Assembly: GCA_023251415.1 (NCBI GenBank)
Contig: JAHEYX010000102.1
Location: 1-9,221, forward strand
DNA from: Chitinophagales bacterium
GTDB taxonomy: Bacteria; Bacteroidota; Bacteroidia; Chitinophagales; CAIODY01
Length of the DNA: 9,221 nt
Reading direction: 5' to 3'
In this document: one piece after another, positions 1-5,476 of the stretch
How positions within the stretch are numbered: position 1 is the stretch's first letter
Layout: the number at the start of each line of letters is the position of its first letter
The notes under the pieces: generated by a model
The model's input: only the letters and a program-made list of their open reading frames with translations
Told to the model about the DNA's origin: nothing
Database searches by the model: none
Position numbers and translations under genes: made by a program

Positions 1-138
1 TTAGCGCCCAAACAAAATGATAATGGCCTAGGCAGCGAATTAATTCAGAAACGCTTAGCACTACTCTATCCTGATAAACATAAATTAGTGATCACACAAA
101 ATAATGATATTTACAAAGTAGATTTGACGCTCCATTAA
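1..138 (+). CDS. LytS/YehU-type sensor histidine kinase, C-terminal end (partial)
   Basis: This frame is open from the window edge to a TAA at 136-138, giving 45 residues with no start inside the window. The peptide carries the NGLGSELIQKRLALLYP pattern followed by a stretch ending in YKVDLTLH. This matches the last ATP-binding (G2) box and closing beta strands of the HATPase_c domain in LytS/YehU-family kinases, where a G-L-x-N/S-...-K/R-R-L-...-Y-P motif ends the protein. The next gene, a LytTR response regulator, starts one base after the stop, which is the usual arrangement for this kinase family and supports co-transcription and partnership. The sensor and membrane parts lie outside the window, so the signal cannot be inferred. 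The kinase call rests on a short piece plus the neighbour. Confidence 0.85.
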   Translation, partial: LAPKQNDNGLGSELIQKRLALLYPDKHKLVITQNNDIYKVDLTLH

Positions 139-139
139 T

Positions 140-835
140 ATGAAATTAAATTGCATTGTAGTAGAAGATGAACCTTTGGCACTCGAAAGAGTTAAAGGAT
201 TTGTAGCAAAGTTGCCCTTTCTAAATTTATTGGCAGCATTTGATAATGCCTTTGATGCATTAACTTTCTTAAAATCGAATACGGTTGATGTGTTATTCCT
301 GGATATACAAATGGATGAATTTTCAGGTATCCAATTATTAGAAACGGCAAGCATTACTAGTCAGGTAATTATTACAACCGCTTATCACGAATATGCACTG
401 AAGGGATTCGACTTAAAAGTGACCGACTATCTTTTAAAACCATACACTTTTGAACGCTTTGTACAAGCCGTTGATCGAGCGCAAAGTAATTTAGCTAAAC
501 CAAAAGCAATAAGCGATAATACGTTCATTTTTGTAAAAACAGAATACCGATTAGAAAAAATTTTATGGAGTGAAATTTTATTTATTGAAGGTATGCGTGA
601 TTATCGCAGGATACATTGTACCACTAAGAAAATCATGACGCTTCAAACCTTTACGGAATTTGAAAAAGAAATACCTGCCTCATTAATTTGCAGAGTACAT
701 AAATCTTACATGGTTGCACTCAATAAAATTGAATCCATAGAACGCGATCGTATTAAAATTCTAGACGAATATATTCCGATTTCAGAAACCTATAAGCAAG
801 CATTCTATGAGCTTATAAATCATTCAGGTAAGTGA
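140..835 (+). CDS. LytTR-family response regulator
   Basis: A 231-residue protein with the standard LytR/AlgR layout. The receiver domain (about residues 1-118) shows the acidic pair E9-D10, the phospho-acceptor D55 at the end of a VDVLFLD strand, the switch threonine region IITTAY (77-82) and the conserved K100-P101. A LytTR DNA-binding domain follows (about 130-228), with the typical IFVKTEYRLEKI beginning and the LICRVHKSYMVALNKIESI signature around 177-195. Length is normal for the family. Phosphorylation by the upstream kinase should drive dimerisation and DNA binding. Its start is one base after the kinase stop, so the two form an operon. The target genes are not evident. The next plus-strand gene begins more than 900 bases downstream, and no convincing paired LytTR site was found in between. 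Confidence 0.95.
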   Translation: MKLNCIVVEDEPLALERVKGFVAKLPFLNLLAAFDNAFDALTFLKSNTVDVLFLDIQMDEFSGIQLLETASITSQVIITTAYHEYALKGFDLKVTDYLLKPYTFERFVQAVDRAQSNLAKPKAISDNTFIFVKTEYRLEKILWSEILFIEGMRDYRRIHCTTKKIMTLQTFTEFEKEIPASLICRVHKSYMVALNKIESIERDRIKILDEYIPISETYKQAFYELINHSGK

Positions 836-1345
836 TACTGCTGGCGCACCTAATAAAAACAAATTTATGAAAGCTAATCATGAAGAGCTTATATAGCGTA
901 AAAGAGCTTGAGCTATACAAAATGAATTAAAGCGCTAAACAACAAAGTACTCTTCTGTGAAGTTGATTTTTAAATTAATTGAAATACTATAAGTAGCAAA
1001 TGAACTAATTTGTGTGTACCCTATATTAAATGAATAAATTCATTATCTAAATAGTTGATAAGCTGCAAAGTTGTTGTGCGCGTTTAAATTAATCGTACTA
1101 CTTTATCAATTAAAAAACTTGTGTAGAATTAGACTTGCACGAATTAAATTCAATTATACAGTAGTTAATAAGTAGTAAGGCCTGGTAGAATTAGCTAAAT
1201 CTCATTTTAATTTCATTACCCTTTTCTTTTACTATTTTTAATTTAATGTAAAGTTAGCTAAACACTAATAGTCAAATCAAACTAAGTTAAATAATTGTTA
1301 CATCACGTTCAGCGAAGTGACTAATCTCTTACGGAGTTGTTACTT
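836..1345. other. AT-rich intergenic stretch without a recognisable gene
   Basis: About 510 bases between the response regulator and a small minus-strand ORF. I find only very short open frames, no tRNA or rRNA-like structure, no repeat array and no remnant of a recognisable protein. Small imperfect dyads exist, for example an interrupted CAC-TTC / GAA-GTG stem near 1304-1320, but none has a T tail or strong pairing. Short sequences such as GTAGAATTAG occur twice (about 1122 and 1186), which may be chance in AT-rich DNA. The size leaves room for regulatory DNA or a small RNA, but nothing specific supports either. Confidence 0.6.
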
Positions 1346-1498
1346 TCAAAAATAAATCAATAGTGCTAACAAAATCAACACAATTAAGAAGAGTACAAGC
1401 GCTATTCGGTAAGCTAGCTTTACGTTAGCTTTTTGTAATCTTTGCTTGCGCTCTTTCTTACTTTCAGGGTAGAATTTTACTTTTAAATATTGCCCCAT
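1346..1498 (-). CDS. small C-tail-anchored membrane protein, hypothetical
   Basis: From the ATG at 1498 this encodes 50 residues. A very basic amphipathic segment (KKERKQRLQK region) is followed by an uninterrupted hydrophobic stretch of about 18 residues (ALVLFLIVLILLALLIYF) that runs to the C terminus. That is the layout of a single-span, tail-anchored mini-protein with its positive end in the cytoplasm. An alternative ATG at 1531 would add 11 residues. I prefer the inner start because a TATGTTTG -7-like box on the minus strand (1525-1532) overlaps the outer ATG and would put transcription start near 1518, just upstream of the inner start, with AAGGA-like bases also in front. I do not recognise a family. 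The ORF lies in otherwise non-coding DNA, and the hydrophobic run could be chance in AT-rich sequence, so confidence is moderate. Confidence 0.4.
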   Translation of the reverse strand: MGQYLKVKFYPESKKERKQRLQKANVKLAYRIALVLFLIVLILLALLIYF

Positions 1499-1531
1499 AG
1501 GTATAATGGATCCTTGTGTTAGCGCAAACAT

Positions 1532-1779
1532 AGTGCATTTCCGAGAATTTACTACAGTAAATACGATTATTCAAACCCAATATGTAATTACGGTATTTAA
1601 ATTATTTAACTATACTATACGACTATTATACTAACATAAATATTATTTTATATATATAATTTATACACTTATTAACCTATATAACATTTACAAAATTTAT
1701 TTTATTCTTTTTACTCATATATCATTGTTTATAGTATATATTTGAAAAAATATTTATTAACAATTAAAAAATCACAAAA
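1532..1779. other. very AT-rich leader upstream of the DUF2589-like genes
   Basis: About 250 bases, strongly AT-rich, especially from about 1590 onward, with runs such as TTTTATATATATAATTTATA. There is no plausible coding frame. The position suits a promoter and control region for the DUF2589-like genes. It may also hold the promoter of the small minus-strand ORF on the other side. Such composition favours DNA bending, nucleoid-protein binding or recently acquired DNA, but the sequence does not say which. Confidence 0.5.
1737..1744 (+). promoter_or_regulatory. candidate Bacteroidota -7 box (TATATTTG)
   Basis: TATATTTG matches the TAnnTTTG consensus of the Bacteroidota primary sigma factor and lies 36 bases before the ATG at 1780. 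This predicts a short 5' leader of about 30 bases. A TTG lies upstream at 1725-1727 but is too close to be the usual -33 element, so the match is to the -7 half only. In such AT-rich DNA a chance match is possible. Confidence 0.45.
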
Positions 1780-2580
1780 ATGGAATCAGGATTATTATCG
1801 ATGGCCCAGCAGTTTTCTGGGCTTCCTATGGACGCGCTAATTGGTGGTCCTCTTAATGCTGCTGCTGATGCAAATGCAAAAATGGCAATAACGCAAACCA
1901 AGTTTATGCTTGACACTTGCTTCACAAAGTACACTTACCCAGAACAAGCTGCAATAACAGGCGTTCCGGCTGTAATAACAAATGGTGTAGTTACTACACC
2001 CGAAGTTATTGGAATGCCGGCTATACCTGCACATGATGGCTATCAACCAATTATGATAGTGATGTCATTAACAAGAGCAGTGCTTACCCCAGGAGCGCCA
2101 GCCGTTCAAGCAGACCCAGGATCGGGAACAGCAGGAACACCCGGCTATGTGCCCCCTACCGTTGCTGCACCTGCTATTGCTCCTGTTGTTTCAAACTTTA
2201 CTACAACCTTTAATTTGCCCTTATTAACAATCGTGCCTTTAAATTCATTGGCTGTCGAAACTGTAGACATTACGTTTGAAATGCAAGTAAATTCCAGCTT
2301 TTCAGAAGAACAAACAGATACTAAATCAACTGAAATGCAAGGAGCTACAAGTTTTGAAGCTAAAGTAGGTTGGGGTTGCTTTTCAGCCACCATTAAAGGA
2401 TCTGCCAGTTACGATCAGAAAGATTCATCAACTCATAACACGCATTACCAAAAAAGCAATTCTGCTAAATATACGGTTAATGTACATGCAGGTCAATTGC
2501 CATTACCAAAGGGAGTAAATGTAATCATTGAAGCTTTCGCGCAATCAATACAGCCAATTACTTTAGGTAAAACTTCATAA
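1780..2580 (+). CDS. DUF2589-family protein (copy A), function unknown
   Basis: A 266-residue protein with no signal peptide or membrane span, so probably cytoplasmic. It has the features I associate with DUF2589 (Pfam PF11655). An N-terminal helix begins MDALIGGPLNAAADANAKMA and runs into TKFMLDTCF (about 17-48). A strand pair follows around YQPIMIVMSLTRAV (88-101). Next comes the core FNLPLLTIVPLNSLAVETVD (144-163) with its following acidic strand. A Ser/Thr/Asn/Lys-rich segment (about 173-230) leads to the C-terminal YTVNVHAGQLPLPKGVNVII segment (231-250). Unlike copy B it carries two Pro/Ala/Gly-rich inserts, about residues 53-87 and 103-138, probably flexible loops. It has its own promoter-like box upstream and a strong terminator directly downstream, so it can be made independently of the next genes. 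The family has no function I know of. The family assignment is from motif memory, not a search. Confidence 0.85.
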   Translation: MESGLLSMAQQFSGLPMDALIGGPLNAAADANAKMAITQTKFMLDTCFTKYTYPEQAAITGVPAVITNGVVTTPEVIGMPAIPAHDGYQPIMIVMSLTRAVLTPGAPAVQADPGSGTAGTPGYVPPTVAAPAIAPVVSNFTTTFNLPLLTIVPLNSLAVETVDITFEMQVNSSFSEEQTDTKSTEMQGATSFEAKVGWGCFSATIKGSASYDQKDSSTHNTHYQKSNSAKYTVNVHAGQLPLPKGVNVIIEAFAQSIQPITLGKTS

Positions 2581-2586
2581 TTTTTT

Positions 2587-2624
2587 AAATAGGTTCGTTT
2601 CTAAGTGAAACGAACCTATTTTTT
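2587..2624 (+). terminator. strong intrinsic terminator after DUF2589 copy A
   Basis: A perfect 15-bp inverted repeat (2587-2601 pairing with 2607-2621) with a 5-base loop TAAGT, followed by T residues through 2624. It starts six bases after the stop of the first DUF2589-like gene. The run of A before the stem also gives a T tail on the other strand, though no minus-strand gene needs it. It separates the first gene from the other five, either fully or as an attenuator that sets the ratio of copy A to the rest. Confidence 0.9.
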
Positions 2625-2642
2625 AGTACTTTTATTTCTTTT

Positions 2643-2650
2643 TATACTTG
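2643..2650 (+). promoter_or_regulatory. possible -7 box (TATACTTG) for the second DUF2589 transcript
   Basis: TATACTTG differs at one position from TAnnTTTG and lies 29 bases before the ATG at 2672, just downstream of the terminator. A promoter is expected here if the terminator is efficient. No clear -33 element was seen, so support is mostly positional. Confidence 0.3.
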
Positions 2651-2671
2651 AATTATTCTTATAGATAAATT

Positions 2672-3331
2672 ATGGCTAATAATAATGTCACAGCTGGTGG
2701 AGCTAATAAATTTGTTCGAGAGTCAAATTCTGAATTAAACATTGAGTCAATTATCAGTGCCCCACTAATTGCTGCTTCTAAAGCGAATGTGCAGATGGTA
2801 TCCGGTCAAACTCGTTTTTTACTAGACTATTGTTTTTCGAAAAAAGTAACAAAATTGGATACTATTGATCCTAAAACAGGTAAAAATATTACGAATACTA
2901 AATATGAACCCATTTTAATTGAAATGGTTATGTATCGATCAGTTGTTATAGCCGAATCCGGCACGGTAGGTACCGATAATTATGTACCGGAGCATATTGA
3001 GAATAACGCATTATCTTTTACAGTTCCCATGTTATGCATAATACCTATAAGTTCATTAGTGATTGATAAAGTTACACTTGATTTTGATTTAGATATTACA
3101 TCTACTACTTCTTATAATGATTCCGGCGTTAATGCTAAAAAAGCGCAATTAAATGGCAGAATAAGTAAACAAAGTGCTAATGACAATAAAAATGGTCAAT
3201 ATAAAAATCAAACAACCAGCAGATTAAAAGTAAATATTAATGCCGGCACATTGCCACTTCCTATAGGTATATTAAGTATACTTGACCTTTATAATAAAGC
3301 TATTCAGCCAACTCCAATAGAAAAAAAATAA
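2672..3331 (+). CDS. DUF2589-family protein (copy B), function unknown
   Basis: A 219-residue soluble protein, paralogous to the preceding gene. Matching blocks in order are IESIISAPLIAASKANVQMV with TRFLLDYCF (about 24-55), YEPILIEMVMYRSVV (78-92), the core FTVPMLCIIPISSLVIDKVT (116-135) followed by LDFDLDI, a Ser/Asn/Lys-rich linker (about 145-182), and RLKVNINAGTLPLPIGILSI (184-203) with the tail LDLYNKAIQPT. It lacks the Pro/Ala-rich inserts of copy A and has a Lys/Asp/Gly/Asn-rich turn in the first insert position instead. The two copies are far apart in sequence outside these blocks, so the duplication is old. It probably opens an operon with the four genes that follow, since gaps are short and the strand is shared. 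The role is unknown; partnership with the other DUF2589-like proteins is inferred from co-location. Confidence 0.85.
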   Translation: MANNNVTAGGANKFVRESNSELNIESIISAPLIAASKANVQMVSGQTRFLLDYCFSKKVTKLDTIDPKTGKNITNTKYEPILIEMVMYRSVVIAESGTVGTDNYVPEHIENNALSFTVPMLCIIPISSLVIDKVTLDFDLDITSTTSYNDSGVNAKKAQLNGRISKQSANDNKNGQYKNQTTSRLKVNINAGTLPLPIGILSILDLYNKAIQPTPIEKK

Positions 3332-3358
3332 GTTCTTTAAATTAACAAAACTAGTTTT

Positions 3359-3568
3359 ATGCTAACTAATCACGAACAAAGCATTGTATGCCCTGCATGT
3401 GGACAGGCTAAAATCCCTTTTGAAACTCGTCAATTATTGATGGGAGTAAAATTTTCATGCCCAAATTGTTTTGCATCAATTGGATTAACCCCTGAAAGCG
3501 CCCCGATAGTTCAAGAAACAATGCAAAAATTAGATTCATTAAAAGGACAAATCAAAAAGAATCAATAA
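3359..3568 (+). CDS. small zinc-ribbon protein
   Basis: A 69-residue protein with two cysteine pairs, CPAC (C11, C14) and CPNC (C34, C37), each in the C-P-x-C form and separated by 19 residues that include VKFSCP. This is the pattern of a single zinc ribbon in which four cysteines bind one zinc ion. The remaining 30 residues are polar with a probable C-terminal helix (VQETMQKLDSLKGQIKK). There is no catalytic domain, so a structural, adaptor or nucleic-acid/protein-binding role is likely. It starts 27 bases after copy B and ends four bases before the next gene, so it belongs to the same transcript. I do not recognise a named family; the zinc-ribbon call follows directly from the cysteine spacing. 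Confidence 0.8.
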   Translation: MLTNHEQSIVCPACGQAKIPFETRQLLMGVKFSCPNCFASIGLTPESAPIVQETMQKLDSLKGQIKKNQ

Positions 3569-3572
3569 AACA

Positions 3573-3935
3573 ATGAATGCTATTAATTTACTAACTAAAG
3601 TTGTACAGAAAATGATGGCAAGTACCGGTAGTGTGCTAAATAAAATCCGTACCACTACTGTTGACGGAGGAAGTAATTTGCCTCAAATTGTTAATTACAC
3701 TGTTCTTAGTAATAAAATTAAGCGCTTAAAAAATAATAGAAAGAAACGGGCTACTCCTTCGACAAGTGCTACTAGCACACAGAAATATTATTTTTTTCCA
3801 AACAACCCATTGCTTGAAAAACCAAGTCCAACAGTCATCAAGATAGATAACGCTAGTACTAATCAACCAATAGGCGTTCACATTATGCTCGATATATTTT
3901 CTAAAACAAACCCTCCATTTTCAGTAAATAATTAA
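3573..3935 (+). CDS. hypothetical protein with a DUF2589-like C-terminal segment
   Basis: A 120-residue protein. It opens with a hydrophobic/basic helix (INLLTKVVQKMMASTGSVL, about 4-22) that resembles the N-terminal helix of the DUF2589-like neighbours in position. A strongly basic patch follows (KIKRLKNNRKKRA, 48-60), then a Ser/Thr linker. From about residue 87 the sequence TVIKIDNASTNQPIGVHIML with DIFSKTNPP aligns with the C-terminal segment of copy B (LKVNINAGTLPLPIGILSIL with DLYNKAIQP). The central P-L-hydrophobic-V-P core is not recognisable; FFPNNPLLEKP (74-84) may be what remains of it. It is most simply a shortened or degenerate DUF2589 paralogue. It lies four bases after the zinc-ribbon gene and two before the next gene, so it is translated in tight coupling and is probably not a dead gene. 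Function unknown. Confidence 0.65.
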   Translation: MNAINLLTKVVQKMMASTGSVLNKIRTTTVDGGSNLPQIVNYTVLSNKIKRLKNNRKKRATPSTSATSTQKYYFFPNNPLLEKPSPTVIKIDNASTNQPIGVHIMLDIFSKTNPPFSVNN

Positions 3936-3937
3936 AT

Positions 3938-4459
3938 ATGATAAGTTTTAAATCTTTTGTTTCCGCAATCCAAAATGCCATAATGGGGGCAAGCGATACC
4001 CTAATGGATAAAAACTTAAGTCTAATAGACAGGTATTTTGATAAAGATACTGCAGAAGTAAAAGACAGCACGGGTAACGTAGTCAGTAAAGCGACCTTGA
4101 TTCCTAAAACAGTTACACTAAATTACCCACAACTCAATGAACATGCAGAAGATGATGAAGATATTATTAATGATTATCAAGTTAAAGTTTTACCTATTGA
4201 AGTACCACTAATTACTTTAGTGCCATTAACGATGCCGCAAATAGAAAAAGCTACGTTGACTGCAGAATTCGAATTAGAAATCGTAAATGGTGAACTACAA
4301 CTTAACTTTCCTAACAGTGCTAGAGGTGGACTTTTTAAAAAAGCACCTAAAACTACGCGCGGTAAACTTGAAATCATTTTGAGTCCCCAAGAATCTTCTG
4401 AAGGCTTAAAGATGCTCATCGAAAGTTATGAGTCTTTTCTAAAAAGACAATTATCATAA
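3938..4459 (+). CDS. divergent DUF2589-like protein (copy C)
   Basis: A 173-residue soluble, acidic-rich protein. It keeps the family order in divergent form. An N-terminal helix KSFVSAIQNAIMGASDTLMD runs on to LSLIDRYFDKD (about 5-37), where Y-F replaces the C-F of copies A and B. An acidic stretch EHAEDDEDIIND (68-79) is followed by the core PIEVPLITLVPLTMPQIEKA (86-105) and the strand LTAEFELEI. The C-terminal segment GKLEIILSPQESSEGLKMLI with ESYESFLK (142-169) lacks the usual H/N-A-G-x-L-P-L-P motif. The long Ser-rich linker of copies A and B is reduced to about 25 residues. The central core is the strongest evidence for homology; a profile search may only just detect it. It starts two bases after the previous stop, so it is part of the operon. 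Function unknown. Confidence 0.75.
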   Translation: MISFKSFVSAIQNAIMGASDTLMDKNLSLIDRYFDKDTAEVKDSTGNVVSKATLIPKTVTLNYPQLNEHAEDDEDIINDYQVKVLPIEVPLITLVPLTMPQIEKATLTAEFELEIVNGELQLNFPNSARGGLFKKAPKTTRGKLEIILSPQESSEGLKMLIESYESFLKRQLS

Positions 4460-4494
4460 GCTCCGGAAACAGCGTTATAAATTAAATTATTTTT

Positions 4495-4905
4495 ATGCCA
4501 TTTAGCGACCAGGATTTAGCAAAAAGTATGAGCACAGAATTAGTTAATTCGGGACTAATGACTTCTTCTCAATTAGCTTCATTTATTACTGGAGATTCAA
4601 CTGAAAATGCAGTACGCGAAACCTTGACATCACAGCAATTGGCTAACTTTCAAACCTATTGGCAATCATTAGGTAAATGGATGTCAGACAATGGCGGGAA
4701 CATTGCCACAACAACAGCAATGAACGTAGATGGGCGTACATTAAGAGGCGTTTCTGCTATCAAGCCTGTTGGAATTGGACTAGTACCACTGTACAATGAT
4801 GCGTTTTATGACACCAATACTTACATAGGCAAACCTAATTTTTCAGTAGTAAAAGCTGTTTCTAATCAATTGCGTTTCATTGATGTAATGCTCGATGTAG
4901 AATAA
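4495..4905 (+). CDS. hypothetical protein, last gene of the DUF2589-like cluster
   Basis: A 136-residue protein I do not recognise. It has no signal peptide, membrane span or cysteine. The N-terminal half is helical and polar (DQDLAKSMSTELVNSG, then SSQLASFITG, then TSQQLANFQTYWQSLGKWMS). The C-terminal half looks beta-rich (VDGRTLRGVSAIKPVGIG, then FSVVKAVSNQLRFIDVMLDV). The DUF2589 core motif is absent, so it is not an obvious paralogue. It follows copy C by 35 bases on the same strand and is the last gene before a gap of about 110 bases, so it probably belongs to the transcript as a partner subunit or accessory factor. No terminator was found after it. Confidence 0.6.
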   Translation: MPFSDQDLAKSMSTELVNSGLMTSSQLASFITGDSTENAVRETLTSQQLANFQTYWQSLGKWMSDNGGNIATTTAMNVDGRTLRGVSAIKPVGIGLVPLYNDAFYDTNTYIGKPNFSVVKAVSNQLRFIDVMLDVE

Positions 4906-5017
4906 TGTCAAGAATAATTTAATGTTGATTTTTGCTTGGCTGTGTTAAACTCATTAGCATAATTGTAAGCCACTAAGATTTAATTCAGTTACAACCTTAA
5001 CCTACTATTTTAAAATT

Positions 5018-5476
5018 ATGCATTGGAAAAAAGGCAGAGGCAAACTCGGACTATTTGATCCATTAATTGGCTCTTGGATTTGCAATGAAGACAGTAGCGA
5101 CCGTATGAACCCGCAATGTATTCGTAGTTTTCGTTATGACCTCGGAAACAATTACATCATTGAAGATGTAACTTGGTTTTTAGGCGATAAGCAGTATAAG
5201 GACCATACTATCATTGGATTAAATCAAGAAAAACAAATTTGCTTTTGGTCATTTACTTCTGATGGTAAAAACTCAAGCGGACTATTAGCTGATGTTCGCG
5301 ATATTCATCCGCAAGCATTTGGTTTTGAAGCTAAAATGCCGGCAGGTATTGCTCGACAAGTCTTTTGGCCGAGTGAAAAGGAAGGCTTCAATTGGGCAGT
5401 CGAATCAAAAACCAAAAAAGGTTGGAATCGTTTCGTTTTGCAAACCTATCAAAAAACCAACACTTCGCTATTGTAG
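5018..5476 (+). CDS. lipocalin-like beta-barrel protein, DUF1579-like
   Basis: A 152-residue soluble protein. It has the opening FDPLIGSWICNEDSS (13-27), a F-D-x-L-x-G-x-W pattern common at the start of lipocalin-like barrels. Alternating short strands then follow (RSFRYDLGNNYIIEDVTWFL, then DHTIIGLNQEKQICFWSFTS), with a G-L-N-x-E-x-x-x-x-x-F-W strand pair as in DUF1579-type proteins. The end (QVFWPSEKEGFNWAVES) is rich in aromatic residues that could line a hydrophobic pocket. There is no secretion signal. Ligand and role are unknown; small-molecule binding is the general expectation. It is preceded by a non-coding gap and its 3' end overlaps the convergent gene by nine bases. Nitrobindin-like barrels are an alternative assignment. 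Confidence 0.75.
   Translation: MHWKKGRGKLGLFDPLIGSWICNEDSSDRMNPQCIRSFRYDLGNNYIIEDVTWFLGDKQYKDHTIIGLNQEKQICFWSFTSDGKNSSGLLADVRDIHPQAFGFEAKMPAGIARQVFWPSEKEGFNWAVESKTKKGWNRFVLQTYQKTNTSLL

Noticed and set aside
85..354. Minus-strand open frame of 89 codons
   Set aside because: It lies opposite the kinase end and the receiver domain of the response regulator, both clear genes. Its translation is low-complexity and matches nothing.
1050..1080. AGTTG repeated 16 bases apart, considered as a LytTR binding site
   Set aside because: LytTR sites are usually two 9-bp elements about 21 bases apart start to start. The spacing and sequence here do not fit.
1558..1599. Inverted repeat TAAATAC / GTATTTA with a 28-base loop
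   Set aside because: It is only seven AT pairs with a long loop in AT-rich DNA and is likely chance.
1837..2393. Two minus-strand open frames opposite the first DUF2589-like gene
   Set aside because: They are opposite a protein with conserved family motifs and read as mirror-frame sequence with no domain pattern.
4177..4419. Minus-strand open frame opposite copy C
   Set aside because: Copy C has the tight operon spacing and family core motif; the opposite frame has neither.
1780..4905. Cluster as part of a prophage or contractile injection system
   Set aside because: No sheath, tube, baseplate, ATPase, portal, terminase or integrase is present in the window, so the idea has no direct support.
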